A DNA stretch of 64,000 bases from Streptomyces fildesensis. GTDB taxonomy: Bacteria > Actinomycetota > Actinomycetes > Streptomycetales > Streptomycetaceae. The translations under genes were made by a program, and so were the position numbers. Positions 8,680-17,330 of this stretch are shown here, piece after piece (position 1 is the first letter of the stretch; each line of letters begins with the position of its first letter). The stretch covers positions 1-64,000 of the forward strand of contig NZ_JAAIKO010000043.1 of the NCBI RefSeq assembly GCF_016107395.1. Direction: 5' to 3'. The notes beneath the pieces are model-generated. The model saw only the letters and a program-made list of their open reading frames with translations. It was not told the DNA's origin and did not search any database.

Positions 8680-9834
8680 ATGAGCAATCTGCCTTCTTCC
8701 CAGACTCCCGACCAACCGCAGCGCAAGCCTCGGGTAGCGCTCGTCTTCGGCGGACGCAGCTCCGAGCACGGGGTGTCGGTGGTCACCGCGGCCAGCGTGC
8801 TGCGGGCCATCGACCGGTCGAAGTACGACGTCCTTCCCATCGGGATCACGACGGACGGCCGCTGGGCGCTGACCAGCGACGACCCGGACCGGATGGGGAT
8901 CACCGACCGCCGGATGCCGACCGTGGAACAGGTCACCGACCACGAGGGCACCGTCGTGCTCCCGGTCGACCCGGCCAACCGCGAGGTCGTCTACAGCGAG
9001 CCCGGAGTGGTGCCCAAGGCCCTCGGCGACGTCGATGTCGTCTTCCCCGTGCTGCACGGCCCCTACGGCGAGGACGGCACCCTGCAGGGCCTGCTGGAGC
9101 TGTCCGGCGTGCCCTACGTGGGTGCGGGCGTCCTCGCCTCGGCCGTCGGCATGGACAAGGAGTACATGAAGCGGGTCTTCATCTCCTTCGGCCTGCCGGT
9201 CGGGCCGTATCTGGTGATCCGGCCGCGTGACTGGGAGAACGACCAGGAGACCGCCCGCCGGAGCATCGTGGAGTTCGCCGCGGACCACGGCTGGCCGCTC
9301 TTCGTGAAGCCCGCCCGCGCGGGCTCGTCCATGGGCATCAGCAAGGTCGAGGACGCGTCCGGTCTCGACGAGGCGATCGAGGAGGCCCGGCGGCACGACC
9401 CGAAGGTCATCGTCGAGTCGCTGCTGCGCGGCCGTGAGATCGAGTGCGGCGTCCTGGAGTTCGAGGACGGCCCGCGCGCCAGCCTTCCGGCGGAGATCCC
9501 GCCGGTCACCGCCCACGACTTCTACGACTTCGAGGCCAAGTACATCGACTCGGCCGAGGGCATCGTGCCGGCGCCGCTCACCCCCGAGCAGACCGCGGAG
9601 GTGCAGCGGCTCGCCGTCGCGGCCTTCGACTCGGTCTCCTGCGAGGGCCTGGTGCGCGCGGACTTCTTCCTGCTCGACAGCGGAGAGTTCGTCATCAACG
9701 AGATCAACACGATGCCCGGCTTCACGCCCATCTCCATGTACCCGCGGATGTGGCAGGAGAGCGGCGTGGAGTACCCGGAGCTGGTGGACCGGCTGATCCA
9801 GGCCGCACTGCGCCGCCGGACCGGGCTGCGCTAG
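8680..9834 (+). CDS. ddl: D-alanine--D-alanine ligase
   Basis: Ddl, 384 residues, joins two D-alanines with ATP for peptidoglycan precursors. N-terminal VFGGRSSEHGVSV (about 23-35) and C-terminal INEINTMPGFT (about 339-349) are the family blocks. Residues between carry the ATP-grasp fold (FVKPARAGSSMGISKV). The active-site region GPYGEDGTLQGLLELSGVPYV looks like the D-Ala type and not the D-Ala-D-Lac type of vancomycin resistance, though this call is by eye. It is third in the acyltransferase-gpsA-ddl run. Confidence 0.95.
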   Translation: MSNLPSSQTPDQPQRKPRVALVFGGRSSEHGVSVVTAASVLRAIDRSKYDVLPIGITTDGRWALTSDDPDRMGITDRRMPTVEQVTDHEGTVVLPVDPANREVVYSEPGVVPKALGDVDVVFPVLHGPYGEDGTLQGLLELSGVPYVGAGVLASAVGMDKEYMKRVFISFGLPVGPYLVIRPRDWENDQETARRSIVEFAADHGWPLFVKPARAGSSMGISKVEDASGLDEAIEEARRHDPKVIVESLLRGREIECGVLEFEDGPRASLPAEIPPVTAHDFYDFEAKYIDSAEGIVPAPLTPEQTAEVQRLAVAAFDSVSCEGLVRADFFLLDSGEFVINEINTMPGFTPISMYPRMWQESGVEYPELVDRLIQAALRRRTGLR

Positions 9835-9878
9835 AACACGGCTCGCTCCAGGCCGCCGCCCGCGCCAGGGCGCGGCCC

Positions 9879-10056
9879 AGGGCGTGTTGCGAAAGTCCCG
9901 CCTGGCCCACGACGCCTGGCACGCGCCCTCGCTGCGTTGTCGGGCTCGTCCACGTACGGTCCAGTACGAGGACGACCCTCCGCCTTGCGAGCGCACGCAC
10001 CAGACGCCGTGGGCCACGCCCTCCGGGCGAACGGCGCTCCTTTCGAAACACGCCCT
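9879..10056. mobile_element. 178-bp long-hairpin repeat, MITE-like
   Basis: Terminal inverted repeats of 17 bp with one mismatch (9879-9895 and 10040-10056; GGGCGTGTTGCGAAAG against its near complement) bound a unit whose two halves are imperfect inverted copies along most of their length. The centre is CGTAC/GTACG at 9953-9968. It can fold into one hairpin of about 85 bp. It has no credible coding content. No clear target duplication is seen. Its right end lies within the stop codon of the convergent DUF3515 gene. It may also terminate ddl and DUF3515 transcripts. Confidence 0.6.
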
Positions 10057-10534
10057 AGAGCTCGTTCGGGATCGTCTTCTTGACGGCGCCGGCGAGGTCG
10101 GTGAGGGGACCGACGTCGCCGGCGTACTTCTTGGGGAGGGTGACCTCGACGTACGCCTTGCGCAGCGTCGTGGTGAGCTTGAAGCTGCCGTCGCCCTGGG
10201 CCTGGATCAGCCAGCCGACGCCGTCCACCTCCACCGAGTCCGCGCTGGAATCGTTCATCGCCTGCGGCCTCGGCACCCCGCAGCGCAGCACGATCGCCGG
10301 ATTTCCCCACCCGGCGGTGAAGTCGGACGCGGGCCTGAGATCATGCACGCCGAGTCCATTGACGGAGTGCGGCAGATCCCGGTGCAGCGCACGGCAGTAG
10401 ACGGCGGCCCGCGCGTCCGGAGCCGGAACGGGCGTCTCATCGGCCGGACCGGCTGCGGAAACGAAGACCGCCGCCGCGGACAAGCACGCGACGGCGGCAA
10501 CGGAAATCAGCGCGAACCGGCGAAAAGCTATCAC
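10055..10534 (-). CDS. DUF3515 protein, probably exported
   Basis: A 159-residue actinobacterial DUF3515 protein of unknown function. An N-terminal hydrophobic stretch (FALISVAAVACLSAAAVFVSA, about 7-27) after two arginines looks like a signal peptide or anchor; the cysteine at 17 lacks a good lipobox. Conserved-looking blocks are WGNPAIVLRCGVPRP and the C-terminal VDGVGWLI. The TAG stop at 10055-10057 uses two bases of the long-hairpin repeat's end, so the last codons may have been altered by insertion. It lies 20 bp after the Lrp-type gene and is likely co-transcribed with it. Confidence 0.8.
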   Translation of the reverse strand: MIAFRRFALISVAAVACLSAAAVFVSAAGPADETPVPAPDARAAVYCRALHRDLPHSVNGLGVHDLRPASDFTAGWGNPAIVLRCGVPRPQAMNDSSADSVEVDGVGWLIQAQGDGSFKLTTTLRKAYVEVTLPKKYAGDVGPLTDLAGAVKKTIPNEL

Positions 10535-10554
10535 CGGACGAGCATAGTCGGGGG

Positions 10555-10788
10555 CTACAGATGGACGACGGGACAGGTCAGAGTACGGGTGATCCCGTCC
10601 ACCTGCTGTACCTTCGCGACCACCATGCGGCCCAGGTCGTCGACCGTGTCTGCCTGGGCCCGGACGATGACGTCGTAGGGACCGGTGACATCTTCGGCCT
10701 GAATGACGCCGGAGATCTTCGCAATCGTCTCCGCTACTGCCGAGGCCTTCCCAACCTCGGTCTGGATCAAGATGTACGCCTGTACCAC
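10555..10788 (-). CDS. Stand-alone Lrp/AsnC ligand-binding (RAM) domain protein
   Basis: A 77-residue protein starting VVQAYILIQTEVGKA, consisting only of the alpha-beta sandwich that forms the effector domain of Lrp/AsnC regulators (DVIVRAQADTVDDLGRMVV). The DNA-binding HTH is absent. Such SraM/DM1-type single-domain proteins bind amino acids and can form mixed oligomers with full Lrp proteins. GTG 10788 follows GGAGG at good spacing; the open frame runs further upstream, but that part is junk sequence. The role is inferred from the domain. Confidence 0.88.
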   Translation of the reverse strand: MVQAYILIQTEVGKASAVAETIAKISGVIQAEDVTGPYDVIVRAQADTVDDLGRMVVAKVQQVDGITRTLTCPVVHL

Positions 10789-10936
10789 GGAACCTCCAGG
10801 GCGGCTTCGAGGATCATGTGGGAGGGGGGACGCCACGTTATCGCGTCGCCGCACGGCGCGGGGAGACCCGCGCGGTACCGAGCACTCGCTTTGAGCGGAA
10901 TCTCCAGGGGAATGACGACGTGAAAGGGACAAACAG

Positions 10937-11917
10937 ATGAAGGGGACCGTGGGCGAGTTGGGGGAGTTCGGGTTGATCAGGGAGTTGACCTCCCGGCTCA
11001 CGACCACTCCCAATGTACGCCTGGGGCCTGGGGACGACGCGGCGGTGGTGGCCGCGCCGGACCGCCGGGTGGTCGCCACCACCGATGTGCTGCTCGAAGG
11101 CCGGCACTTCCGGCGTGACTGGTCGACCGCCTACGACGTCGGCCGCAAGGCCGCGGCACAGAATCTCGCGGACATCGCCGCGATGGGCGCGGTGCCCACC
11201 GCGGTCCTGCTGGCGCTGGTCGTCCCGGCAGAGCTGCCGGCCACCTGGCCGATCGAGCTGATGGACGGCATCCGCGACGAGTGCCAGGTGGCGGGTGCCG
11301 CCGTGGTCGGCGGCGACGTGGTGCGCGGCGACACGATCACGGTCGCGATCACCGCCCTCGGCGACCTGCGCAACCGCGAGCCCGTCACCCGGTCCGGCGC
11401 CCGGCCCGGCGACGTCATCGCGGTGACCGGCTGGCTGGGCTGGTCGGCGGCCGGCCTCGCGGTGCTCTCCCGCGGCTTCCGCTCGCCGCGCGCCTTCGTC
11501 GAGGCGCACCGGCGGCCCGAGCCGCCGTACCACGCGGGCCCCGCGGCGGCCGAGCTCGGCGCCACCGCGATGACGGACGTCAGCGACGGACTGGTGGCCG
11601 ACCTCGGGCACATCGCGACGGCCAGCGGGGTGCTGATCAACCTGAAGTCCGCGGACATCGACGTACCCGCGCAGATGTCCGACATCGGGCAGGCGGTCGG
11701 CGTGGACCCGCTGCACTGGGTGCTGACCGGGGGAGAGGACCACGCGATCGTCGCGGCCTTCCCGCCCGACGTGAAGCTCCCGGCCCGCTGGCGGGTGATC
11801 GGCGAGGTGCTCAAGGCCCCCGGCACCCCGCACGTCACCGTGGACGGCGCCGCCTGGGACAAGGCCGGCGGCTGGGACCACTTCGGCGACACCACGGCGC
11901 AGGGCGCCGGGGACTAG
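10937..11917 (+). CDS. thiL: Thiamine-monophosphate kinase
   Basis: ThiL, 326 residues, makes thiamine diphosphate from thiamine monophosphate and ATP. The metal/ATP-binding GPGDDAAV is at 30-37 and VVGGDVVRGD lies in the middle of the protein; MTDVSDGLVADLGHI is the second AIRS-like block. ATG 10937 follows AAAGGGAC. No TPP riboswitch fold is recognisable in the 148 bp upstream. It ends with TAG inside a TAGGTT hexamer shared with thiD. Confidence 0.95.
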   Translation: MKGTVGELGEFGLIRELTSRLTTTPNVRLGPGDDAAVVAAPDRRVVATTDVLLEGRHFRRDWSTAYDVGRKAAAQNLADIAAMGAVPTAVLLALVVPAELPATWPIELMDGIRDECQVAGAAVVGGDVVRGDTITVAITALGDLRNREPVTRSGARPGDVIAVTGWLGWSAAGLAVLSRGFRSPRAFVEAHRRPEPPYHAGPAAAELGATAMTDVSDGLVADLGHIATASGVLINLKSADIDVPAQMSDIGQAVGVDPLHWVLTGGEDHAIVAAFPPDVKLPARWRVIGEVLKAPGTPHVTVDGAAWDKAGGWDHFGDTTAQGAGD

Positions 11918-11927
11918 GTTCACGGGT

Positions 11928-12728
11928 ATGCGAACGTCCCCGCCCAGGGTGCTCACCGTCGCCGGATCCGATTCCGGCGGCGGTGCGGGCATCCAGGCCG
12001 ACCTGAAGACGATGCTGGCGCTCGGCGTGCACGGCATGAGCGTGCTGACCGCGGTCACCGCGCAGAACTCGCTGGGCGTCCAGGGGGCCTGGGAGCTGCC
12101 GGTGGCGGCCGTTCGCGCGCAGTTCCGCGCCGTGGTCGACGACATCGGCGTCCAGGCCGTCAAGACTGGCATGCTCTCCTCGGCCGCGATCGCCTCCGAG
12201 GTGGCCGCTCTGCTGGCGGACGTGGGCGCCCCCGTGGTCGTCGACCCGGTCGGCATCTCCAAGCACGGGGACTCCCTGCTGACGGCCGGGGCTCTGGAGG
12301 TCGTCCGCACCGAGCTGCTGCCCGTGGCCACCGTCGCCACCCCGAACCTCGACGAGGTCACGCAGCTGACGGGTGTCGTGGTGGACGGCGAGGCGGCGAT
12401 GGGCGAGGCCGCGGAAGCGGTACTGGCGCTCGGGCCGCGCTGGGTCCTGATCAAGGGCGGCCATCTCGACGGCGACGCCGTGGACCTGCTCTCCGACGGT
12501 TCGCGGGAGCACTGGTTCCGCGCCGTCCGGTACGACAACCGGCACACCCACGGCACCGGCTGCACGCTGGCCAGCGCCATCGCCTCGTACCTGGCGCTGG
12601 GCCTGGAGGTGCCGGCGGCGGTCGGCGCCGCCAAGGACTACGTCACGGGCGCCATCGCGGCCGGCTTCCGGCTGGGCGGCGGCATCGGCCCGGTGGACCA
12701 CGCCTGGCGGCAGCGCCGGGAGCTCTGA
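11928..12728 (+). CDS. thiD: Hydroxymethylpyrimidine/phosphomethylpyrimidine kinase
   Basis: ThiD, 266 residues, phosphorylates HMP and HMP-P for the pyrimidine half of thiamine. It is a ribokinase-fold enzyme with GSDSGGGAG at 13-21 and the catalytic HTHGTGCTLASA near 204-215. It follows thiL by 10 bp. No ribosome binding site is seen, but TAGGTT (11915-11920), which contains the thiL stop, sits seven bases before ATG 11928, so an extra leaderless transcript is likely. Confidence 0.95.
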   Translation: MRTSPPRVLTVAGSDSGGGAGIQADLKTMLALGVHGMSVLTAVTAQNSLGVQGAWELPVAAVRAQFRAVVDDIGVQAVKTGMLSSAAIASEVAALLADVGAPVVVDPVGISKHGDSLLTAGALEVVRTELLPVATVATPNLDEVTQLTGVVVDGEAAMGEAAEAVLALGPRWVLIKGGHLDGDAVDLLSDGSREHWFRAVRYDNRHTHGTGCTLASAIASYLALGLEVPAAVGAAKDYVTGAIAAGFRLGGGIGPVDHAWRQRREL

Positions 12729-12761
12729 GCGCCGAGCTGCTGGTGACGTCAGCGCCCGGCG

Positions 12762-12803
12762 ACCGGCCCTGAGCGCAGGAAAACCGGCCCCGAACGCAAG
12801 AAA
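12762..12803. repeat. Two tandem 21-bp repeats next to the rpmB terminator
   Basis: Units 12762-12782 and 12783-12803 both begin ACCGGCCC and end GAAA with two or three differences. A third, partial copy of ACCGGCCC forms one arm of the adjacent terminator. The arrangement looks like local duplication of the terminator's trailing arm and T run (read on the minus strand). Confidence 0.55.
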
Positions 12804-12828
12804 ACCGGCCCACCCTGAGGTGGACCGG
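12801..12828 (-). terminator. rpmB intrinsic terminator
   Basis: On the minus strand a 10-bp stem (12819-12828 with 12805-12814; one mismatch at most) with loop TCAG is followed by TTTTC. It lies about 40 bases after the rpmB stop and also faces the end of thiD. Confidence 0.8.
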
Positions 12829-12870
12829 CTTCGAGTAGCCGCAAGGCTGCGCTGCTACGACGTGTACGCG

Positions 12871-13056
12871 TCAGCGCGAGACCTTGCCGGCCTTGATGCA
12901 CGAGGTGCAGACATTGAGGCGCTTCGGCGTCCGACCGACCACAGCACGCACCCGCTGAATGTTGGGATTCCAACGGCGGGGAGTACGGCGGTGCGAGTGG
13001 GAAATAGCGTTGCCGAAGCCCGGCCCCTTGCCGCAGACGTCGCAGTTGGCAGCCAC
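12871..13056 (-). CDS. rpmB: 50S ribosomal protein L28, zinc-binding form
   Basis: L28, 61 residues. It carries CDVC (5-8) and CTSC (50-53), the zinc-ribbon cysteines of the C+ type. Streptomyces usually also keep a cysteine-free copy under Zur control elsewhere, so this is the zinc-replete version. The gene is convergent with thiD and divergent from the DAK2 gene. A perfect CCGGGA/TCCCGG dyad at 13099-13113 lies in the upstream region. Confidence 0.96.
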   Translation of the reverse strand: MAANCDVCGKGPGFGNAISHSHRRTPRRWNPNIQRVRAVVGRTPKRLNVCTSCIKAGKVSR

Positions 13057-13264
13057 GGGTCACTCCAAAGACTTCGAGATGCACTTACAGTGAAAAGCCC
13101 GGGAGATTCCCGGACAACCGGAGCAGCATACAACGGCCACTCCCGCACAACGAAATTACCACGGGCGCGGGGTCCGCCGCCCCGGGCCGACTGCCGCCGT
13201 GACCGGTGTCACGGATACCCTCACCTGCAGCAGTCTCCGCTTCAGGTGTCCGCAGGAGGACTTG

Positions 13265-15037
13265 GTGCCGCACACGCTCGACGCTTCCGCGGTGCGCGCG
13301 TGGTGCCGACTGGCCCTCCAGGCGCTGGGCCGGGCCCGCGAGGAGATCGACGCGATCAACGTGTATCCGGTCGCCGACGGGGACACCGGCACCAATCTGT
13401 ACCTGACGATGGAATCAGCCGCCCAGTCCGTCGACGCCGTCTTCGACGGTCATGCCGCCTCCGGACACACCCCCGACCTCGCCCAGGCCTTCCGCGCGAT
13501 GTCCCACGGCGCCCTGATAGGCGCCCGCGGCAACTCCGGCACGATCCTCGCCCAGCTGCTGCGCGGCATGACGGAAGCGCTCACGGACGATCCTGCGACG
13601 GGAAACGTGGCGTCGAAGGCGGCGGGCAACGGAGCCGTTGGGGGTGCCGCCGCGGCCGGTGATCAGGACACCGCCGAACTGCTGCGCCGGGCGCTGCGCC
13701 GGGCCGCCGGGTCCGCGTACCTGGCGGTCGCCCACCCCGTCGAGGGGACGATGCTCACCGTCGCCACCGAGGCGGCCACCGCCGCGGAGCGGGACGGCGG
13801 CGGTCCGGTCTCCGTCGCGAGAGCCGCCCACCAGGGCGCGCGCATCGCACTCGCCGCCACCACCGGCCAGCTCGCCGTACTCGGCCGGGCCGGCGTCGTG
13901 GACGCGGGTGGACGCGGCCTGGTGGCCGTGCTGGGCGCCCTCGCCGACGCGCTGGCCGGTGAGGTGCCGATGGGACCGCTGGCCGATCACGCGCCGCCCG
14001 TCCCGTACGGCTGCCGCGACGAGGACGGCTCGGACCCGCACGTCGTGCCCGGCGGGCCCGCCTTCGAGGTCATCTACCTGCTGGAGGCGTCCGACACCGC
14101 CCTGCCCGCGCTGCGCGGGCGGCTGGACGCCCTCGGGGACTCCCTGGTGGTCGTCGGCGGCGACGGCCTGTGGAACGTCCATGTCCACGTGGACGATGCG
14201 GGAGCCGCCATCGAGGCCGGTATCGAGGCCGGTCGCCCCTACCGGATCCGCGTCACCCACTTCGGCGATCAGGTCCGTGAGCGGCCCGACACGGACACCG
14301 ACACCCCCGTGGTGCCCGATGCGGTTTCCCGGCACCACGAGGGTGCCGGGGACAGCGGGCGGCCACCGGAGCGGGTGCGGCGCGCCGTCGTCGCCGTCGT
14401 ACGGGGTGACGGGCTGGCCGACCTCTGCGCCCGGGCCGGTGCGACCGTCGTCGCCGTCCGCCCCGGCGACCCGCCCGCCAGCGGCGAGATCGCGGCCGCG
14501 ATCCGCCGTGCCAACGCCCGCGAAGTGGTGCTCCTCCCGAACGACGTGGAACTGCGGCACGCCGCCGGCGCCGCCGCCGACCGGGCCCGCGCCGACGGCG
14601 TCCGGGTCGCCCTGATCCCCACCCGCTCCCCGGTGCAGGGCATCGCCGCGCTCGCCGTCCACGAGCCCGCACGGCGCTTCGACGAGGACGTCGTCGCCAT
14701 GACCTCGGCGGCCGGCGCCACCCGCTACGCGGAACTGGCCGTCGCCGAGCACCAGTCCTGGACCATGGCCGGCATCTGCCAGGCCGGCGACGTCCTCGGG
14801 CTGATCGACGGCGATGTCGCGGTCATCGGCGGGAACCTGGTCGAGACCGGCACGATCGTCCTCGACCGCATGCTGGCCGCGGGCGGCGAGATGGTCACCC
14901 TCGTCCTCGGCGCCGGTGCCCCGCCCGACCTCGCGGACCGCATCGAGGCGCACGTCCAGGCCGGCCACATCGCGGTGGACACCGTCGTCTACCAGGGCGG
15001 CCAGCAGACCTGCCCGCTCCTCATCGGCGTCGAATAA
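13265..15037 (+). CDS. DAK2 domain protein, FakA/YloV-like
   Basis: A 590-residue protein. The N-terminal DhaL-like kinase domain shows NVYPVADGDTGTNLYLTM at about 36-53 and HGALIGARGNSGTILAQLLRGM at 80-101 (metal-ADP binding). A long middle region and a C-terminal DegV-interacting-type domain (MTSAAGATRYAELAVAEH) follow. The FakA family phosphorylates fatty acids bound by FakB, but no FakB gene is next to it, so the substrate is inferred. GTG 13265 is five bases after AGGAGG. It precedes recG, a conserved pairing in actinobacteria. Confidence 0.85.
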   Translation: MPHTLDASAVRAWCRLALQALGRAREEIDAINVYPVADGDTGTNLYLTMESAAQSVDAVFDGHAASGHTPDLAQAFRAMSHGALIGARGNSGTILAQLLRGMTEALTDDPATGNVASKAAGNGAVGGAAAAGDQDTAELLRRALRRAAGSAYLAVAHPVEGTMLTVATEAATAAERDGGGPVSVARAAHQGARIALAATTGQLAVLGRAGVVDAGGRGLVAVLGALADALAGEVPMGPLADHAPPVPYGCRDEDGSDPHVVPGGPAFEVIYLLEASDTALPALRGRLDALGDSLVVVGGDGLWNVHVHVDDAGAAIEAGIEAGRPYRIRVTHFGDQVRERPDTDTDTPVVPDAVSRHHEGAGDSGRPPERVRRAVVAVVRGDGLADLCARAGATVVAVRPGDPPASGEIAAAIRRANAREVVLLPNDVELRHAAGAAADRARADGVRVALIPTRSPVQGIAALAVHEPARRFDEDVVAMTSAAGATRYAELAVAEHQSWTMAGICQAGDVLGLIDGDVAVIGGNLVETGTIVLDRMLAAGGEMVTLVLGAGAPPDLADRIEAHVQAGHIAVDTVVYQGGQQTCPLLIGVE

Positions 15038-15062
15038 CCGCTCGCCGCAGGCCGCACCCGCT

Positions 15063-15085
15063 TTGTCACTGCCGTGCGCAAAGAT
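15063..15085 (+). promoter_or_regulatory. Candidate DNA-damage (PafBC-type) promoter of recG
   Basis: TTGTCA (15063-15068) is followed after exactly 11 bases by AAAGAT (15080-15085). The LexA-independent damage promoters of actinobacteria have TTGTCR, GTG plus eight bases, then TAnnnT, the same 11-base spacing. The GTG and first T are not matched. If used, the transcript would be leaderless from ATG 15093. Confidence 0.45.
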
Positions 15086-17285
15086 GGACCCGATGTCTGC
15101 CCTGGACGAACCCCTGAAGAAGTCGGTCGGCGGCCGCACGGCAAAAGTGCTCGCCGACCACCTCGACCTGCACACCGTCGGCGACCTGCTGCACCACTAC
15201 CCGCGCCGGTACGCCGAGCGCGGCGAGCTGACGCGGCTGGCCGACCTCCCGCTCGACGAGCACGTCACCGTCGTCGCGGAGATCGCCAAGGCCGACAAGA
15301 GGACGTACAACGGCGGCACGGGCGTCCGCCTGGAGGTCGTCGTCACCGACGGCAGCGGTTCGCTGACCCTGGTGTTCTTCAGCAAGGCGGCGCACGCCCA
15401 CGCCCACCGGCTGATCCCCGGCCGCCGCGGGATGTTCTCCGGCAAGGTCTCGGTCTTCAACCGCACCCGCCAGCTCGCCCACCCCGACTACCAGTTGCTG
15501 GACGCGGAGGACGCCAAGGGCGGGGAGTCGGACGTGGCGGCCGCGTTCGCCAACCAGCAGATCCCGCTCTACCCCGCGTGCAAGCAGATCAGCTCCTGGC
15601 AGATCGCGCAGTCCGTGCAGACGGTCCTCGACTCGATGCGGGGCACCAGCTGGGCGGGCGTCGGCGAACCGCTGCCGGCCGCGCTGCGCGAGGCGCGCGG
15701 CCTGGCGCCGCTCTCCGAGGCGCTGGAGAAGATCCACCGGCCGCGTACCAAGGCCGACATCGCCGAGGCGCGGGACCGGCTGAAATGGGACGAGGCGTAC
15801 GTCCTGCAGGTGGCCCTGGCGCGCCGCAGGGCCGCGGACTCCGCGCTGCCCGCCACCCCGCGCGTGCCGCACGCCGACGGGCTGATGACCACGTTCGACA
15901 CCCGGCTGCCGTTCACCCTCACCGAAGGCCAGCAGAAGGTCTCCGCCGAGATCTTCGCCGACCTGGCGACCGAACACCCCATGCACCGGCTCCTCCAGGG
16001 CGAGGTCGGCTCCGGCAAGACGCTGGTCGCGCTGCGCGCCATGCTCGCCGTCGTCGACTCCGGCGGCCAGGCCGCGATGCTGGCGCCCACCGAGGTGCTC
16101 GCCCAGCAGCACCACCGGTCGATCACCGAGATGATGGGCGACCTCGCCGGCGGGGGCATGCTCGGTGGCGCGGAGAACGCCACCAAGATCGTGCTGCTCA
16201 CCGGCTCCATGGGGGTGCCCGCCCGCCGTCAGGCCCTGCTGGACCTCATCAGCGGTGACGCCGGGATCGTGATCGGCACGCACGCCCTGATCGAGGACAA
16301 GGTCCAGTTCCACGATCTGGGCCTGGTCGTGGTCGACGAGCAGCACCGCTTCGGCGTCGAGCAGCGCGACGCGCTGCGCGCCAAGGCCGCCAAACCGCCG
16401 CACCTGCTGGTGATGACCGCGACCCCGATCCCGCGCACGGTCGCCATGACCGTCTTCGGCGACCTGGAGACGTCCGTCCTGGACCAGCTGCCGGCCGGCC
16501 GTTCGCCGATCGCCACCCATGTCGTCCCGGCCAAGGACAAGCCGCACTTCCTGTCCCGCGCCTGGGAGCGGGTGCGGGAGGAGGTGTCGAAGGGCCACCA
16601 GGCGTACGTGGTCTGCCCCCGCATCGGCGACGAGGAGGACGCGAAGAAGAAGCCGGACGACGCGGAGCGCCGCCCGCCGCTGGCCGTCCTGGACATCGCC
16701 GAGCAGCTCGCCGCGGGCCCGCTGGCCGGGCTGCGGGTCGAGGTGCTGCACGGCAGGATGCAGCCGGACGCCAAGGACGACGTGATGCGCCGGTTCGCCG
16801 CCGGCCAGGTGGACGTCCTGGTGGCGACCACCGTCATCGAGGTCGGGGTGAACGTCCCGAACTCCACCGTCATGGTGATCATGGACGCCGACCGCTTCGG
16901 CGTCTCCCAGCTCCACCAGCTGCGCGGCCGCGTCGGCCGGGGTTCCGCTCCAGGGCTCTGCCTGCTCGTCTCCGAGGCGCACGAGGCGAGCCCCGCCCGG
17001 CAGCGCCTCTCCGCCGTCGCGGCGACCCTGGACGGCTTCGAGCTGTCCCGTATCGACCTGGAGCAGCGCCGCGAGGGCGACGTCCTCGGCCAGGCCCAGT
17101 CCGGCACCCGTTCGTCGCTGCGCATGCTGACCGTGATCGACGACGAGGAGGTCATCGCCGCCGCCCGCGACGAGGCCACCGCACTGGTCGCCGCGGACCC
17201 CGAACTGGCCGACCACCCGGACCTGCGCAGCGCCCTGGAGAGCCTGGTCGACGCGGACCGCGAGGAGTACCTCGACAAGGGCTGA
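15084..17285 (+). CDS. recG: ATP-dependent DNA helicase RecG
   Basis: RecG, 733 residues from ATG 15084 or 730 from ATG 15093, regresses stalled replication forks and processes Holliday junctions. An N-terminal OB 'wedge' domain is followed by superfamily 2 helicase motifs: GEVGSGKT near residue 311-318, VVDEQHRFGVEQR (motif II, DEQH) near 415 and RGRVGRG near 615. Actinobacterial RecG starts with a sequence like MDxxxxLDEPLKK, favouring 15084, while the promoter geometry favours 15093. It follows the DAK2 gene by about 45 bp. Confidence 0.94.
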   Translation: MDPMSALDEPLKKSVGGRTAKVLADHLDLHTVGDLLHHYPRRYAERGELTRLADLPLDEHVTVVAEIAKADKRTYNGGTGVRLEVVVTDGSGSLTLVFFSKAAHAHAHRLIPGRRGMFSGKVSVFNRTRQLAHPDYQLLDAEDAKGGESDVAAAFANQQIPLYPACKQISSWQIAQSVQTVLDSMRGTSWAGVGEPLPAALREARGLAPLSEALEKIHRPRTKADIAEARDRLKWDEAYVLQVALARRRAADSALPATPRVPHADGLMTTFDTRLPFTLTEGQQKVSAEIFADLATEHPMHRLLQGEVGSGKTLVALRAMLAVVDSGGQAAMLAPTEVLAQQHHRSITEMMGDLAGGGMLGGAENATKIVLLTGSMGVPARRQALLDLISGDAGIVIGTHALIEDKVQFHDLGLVVVDEQHRFGVEQRDALRAKAAKPPHLLVMTATPIPRTVAMTVFGDLETSVLDQLPAGRSPIATHVVPAKDKPHFLSRAWERVREEVSKGHQAYVVCPRIGDEEDAKKKPDDAERRPPLAVLDIAEQLAAGPLAGLRVEVLHGRMQPDAKDDVMRRFAAGQVDVLVATTVIEVGVNVPNSTVMVIMDADRFGVSQLHQLRGRVGRGSAPGLCLLVSEAHEASPARQRLSAVAATLDGFELSRIDLEQRREGDVLGQAQSGTRSSLRMLTVIDDEEVIAAARDEATALVAADPELADHPDLRSALESLVDADREEYLDKG

Positions 17286-17330
17286 ACCGGGCCGCTGAAC
17301 AGGGCTGAACTGCCGTGCTGAGCAGGGCGA

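Noticed and set aside
7669..10017. Long minus-strand open frame (782 codons) over gpsA and ddl
   Set aside because: It is the third-position GC shadow of two conserved genes; the amino acid composition is Arg/Gly/Asp-rich and matches no family.
10789..10936. TPP riboswitch before thiL
   Set aside because: The conserved thi-box helices and CUGAGA core are not found; thiL-thiD is more likely constitutive.
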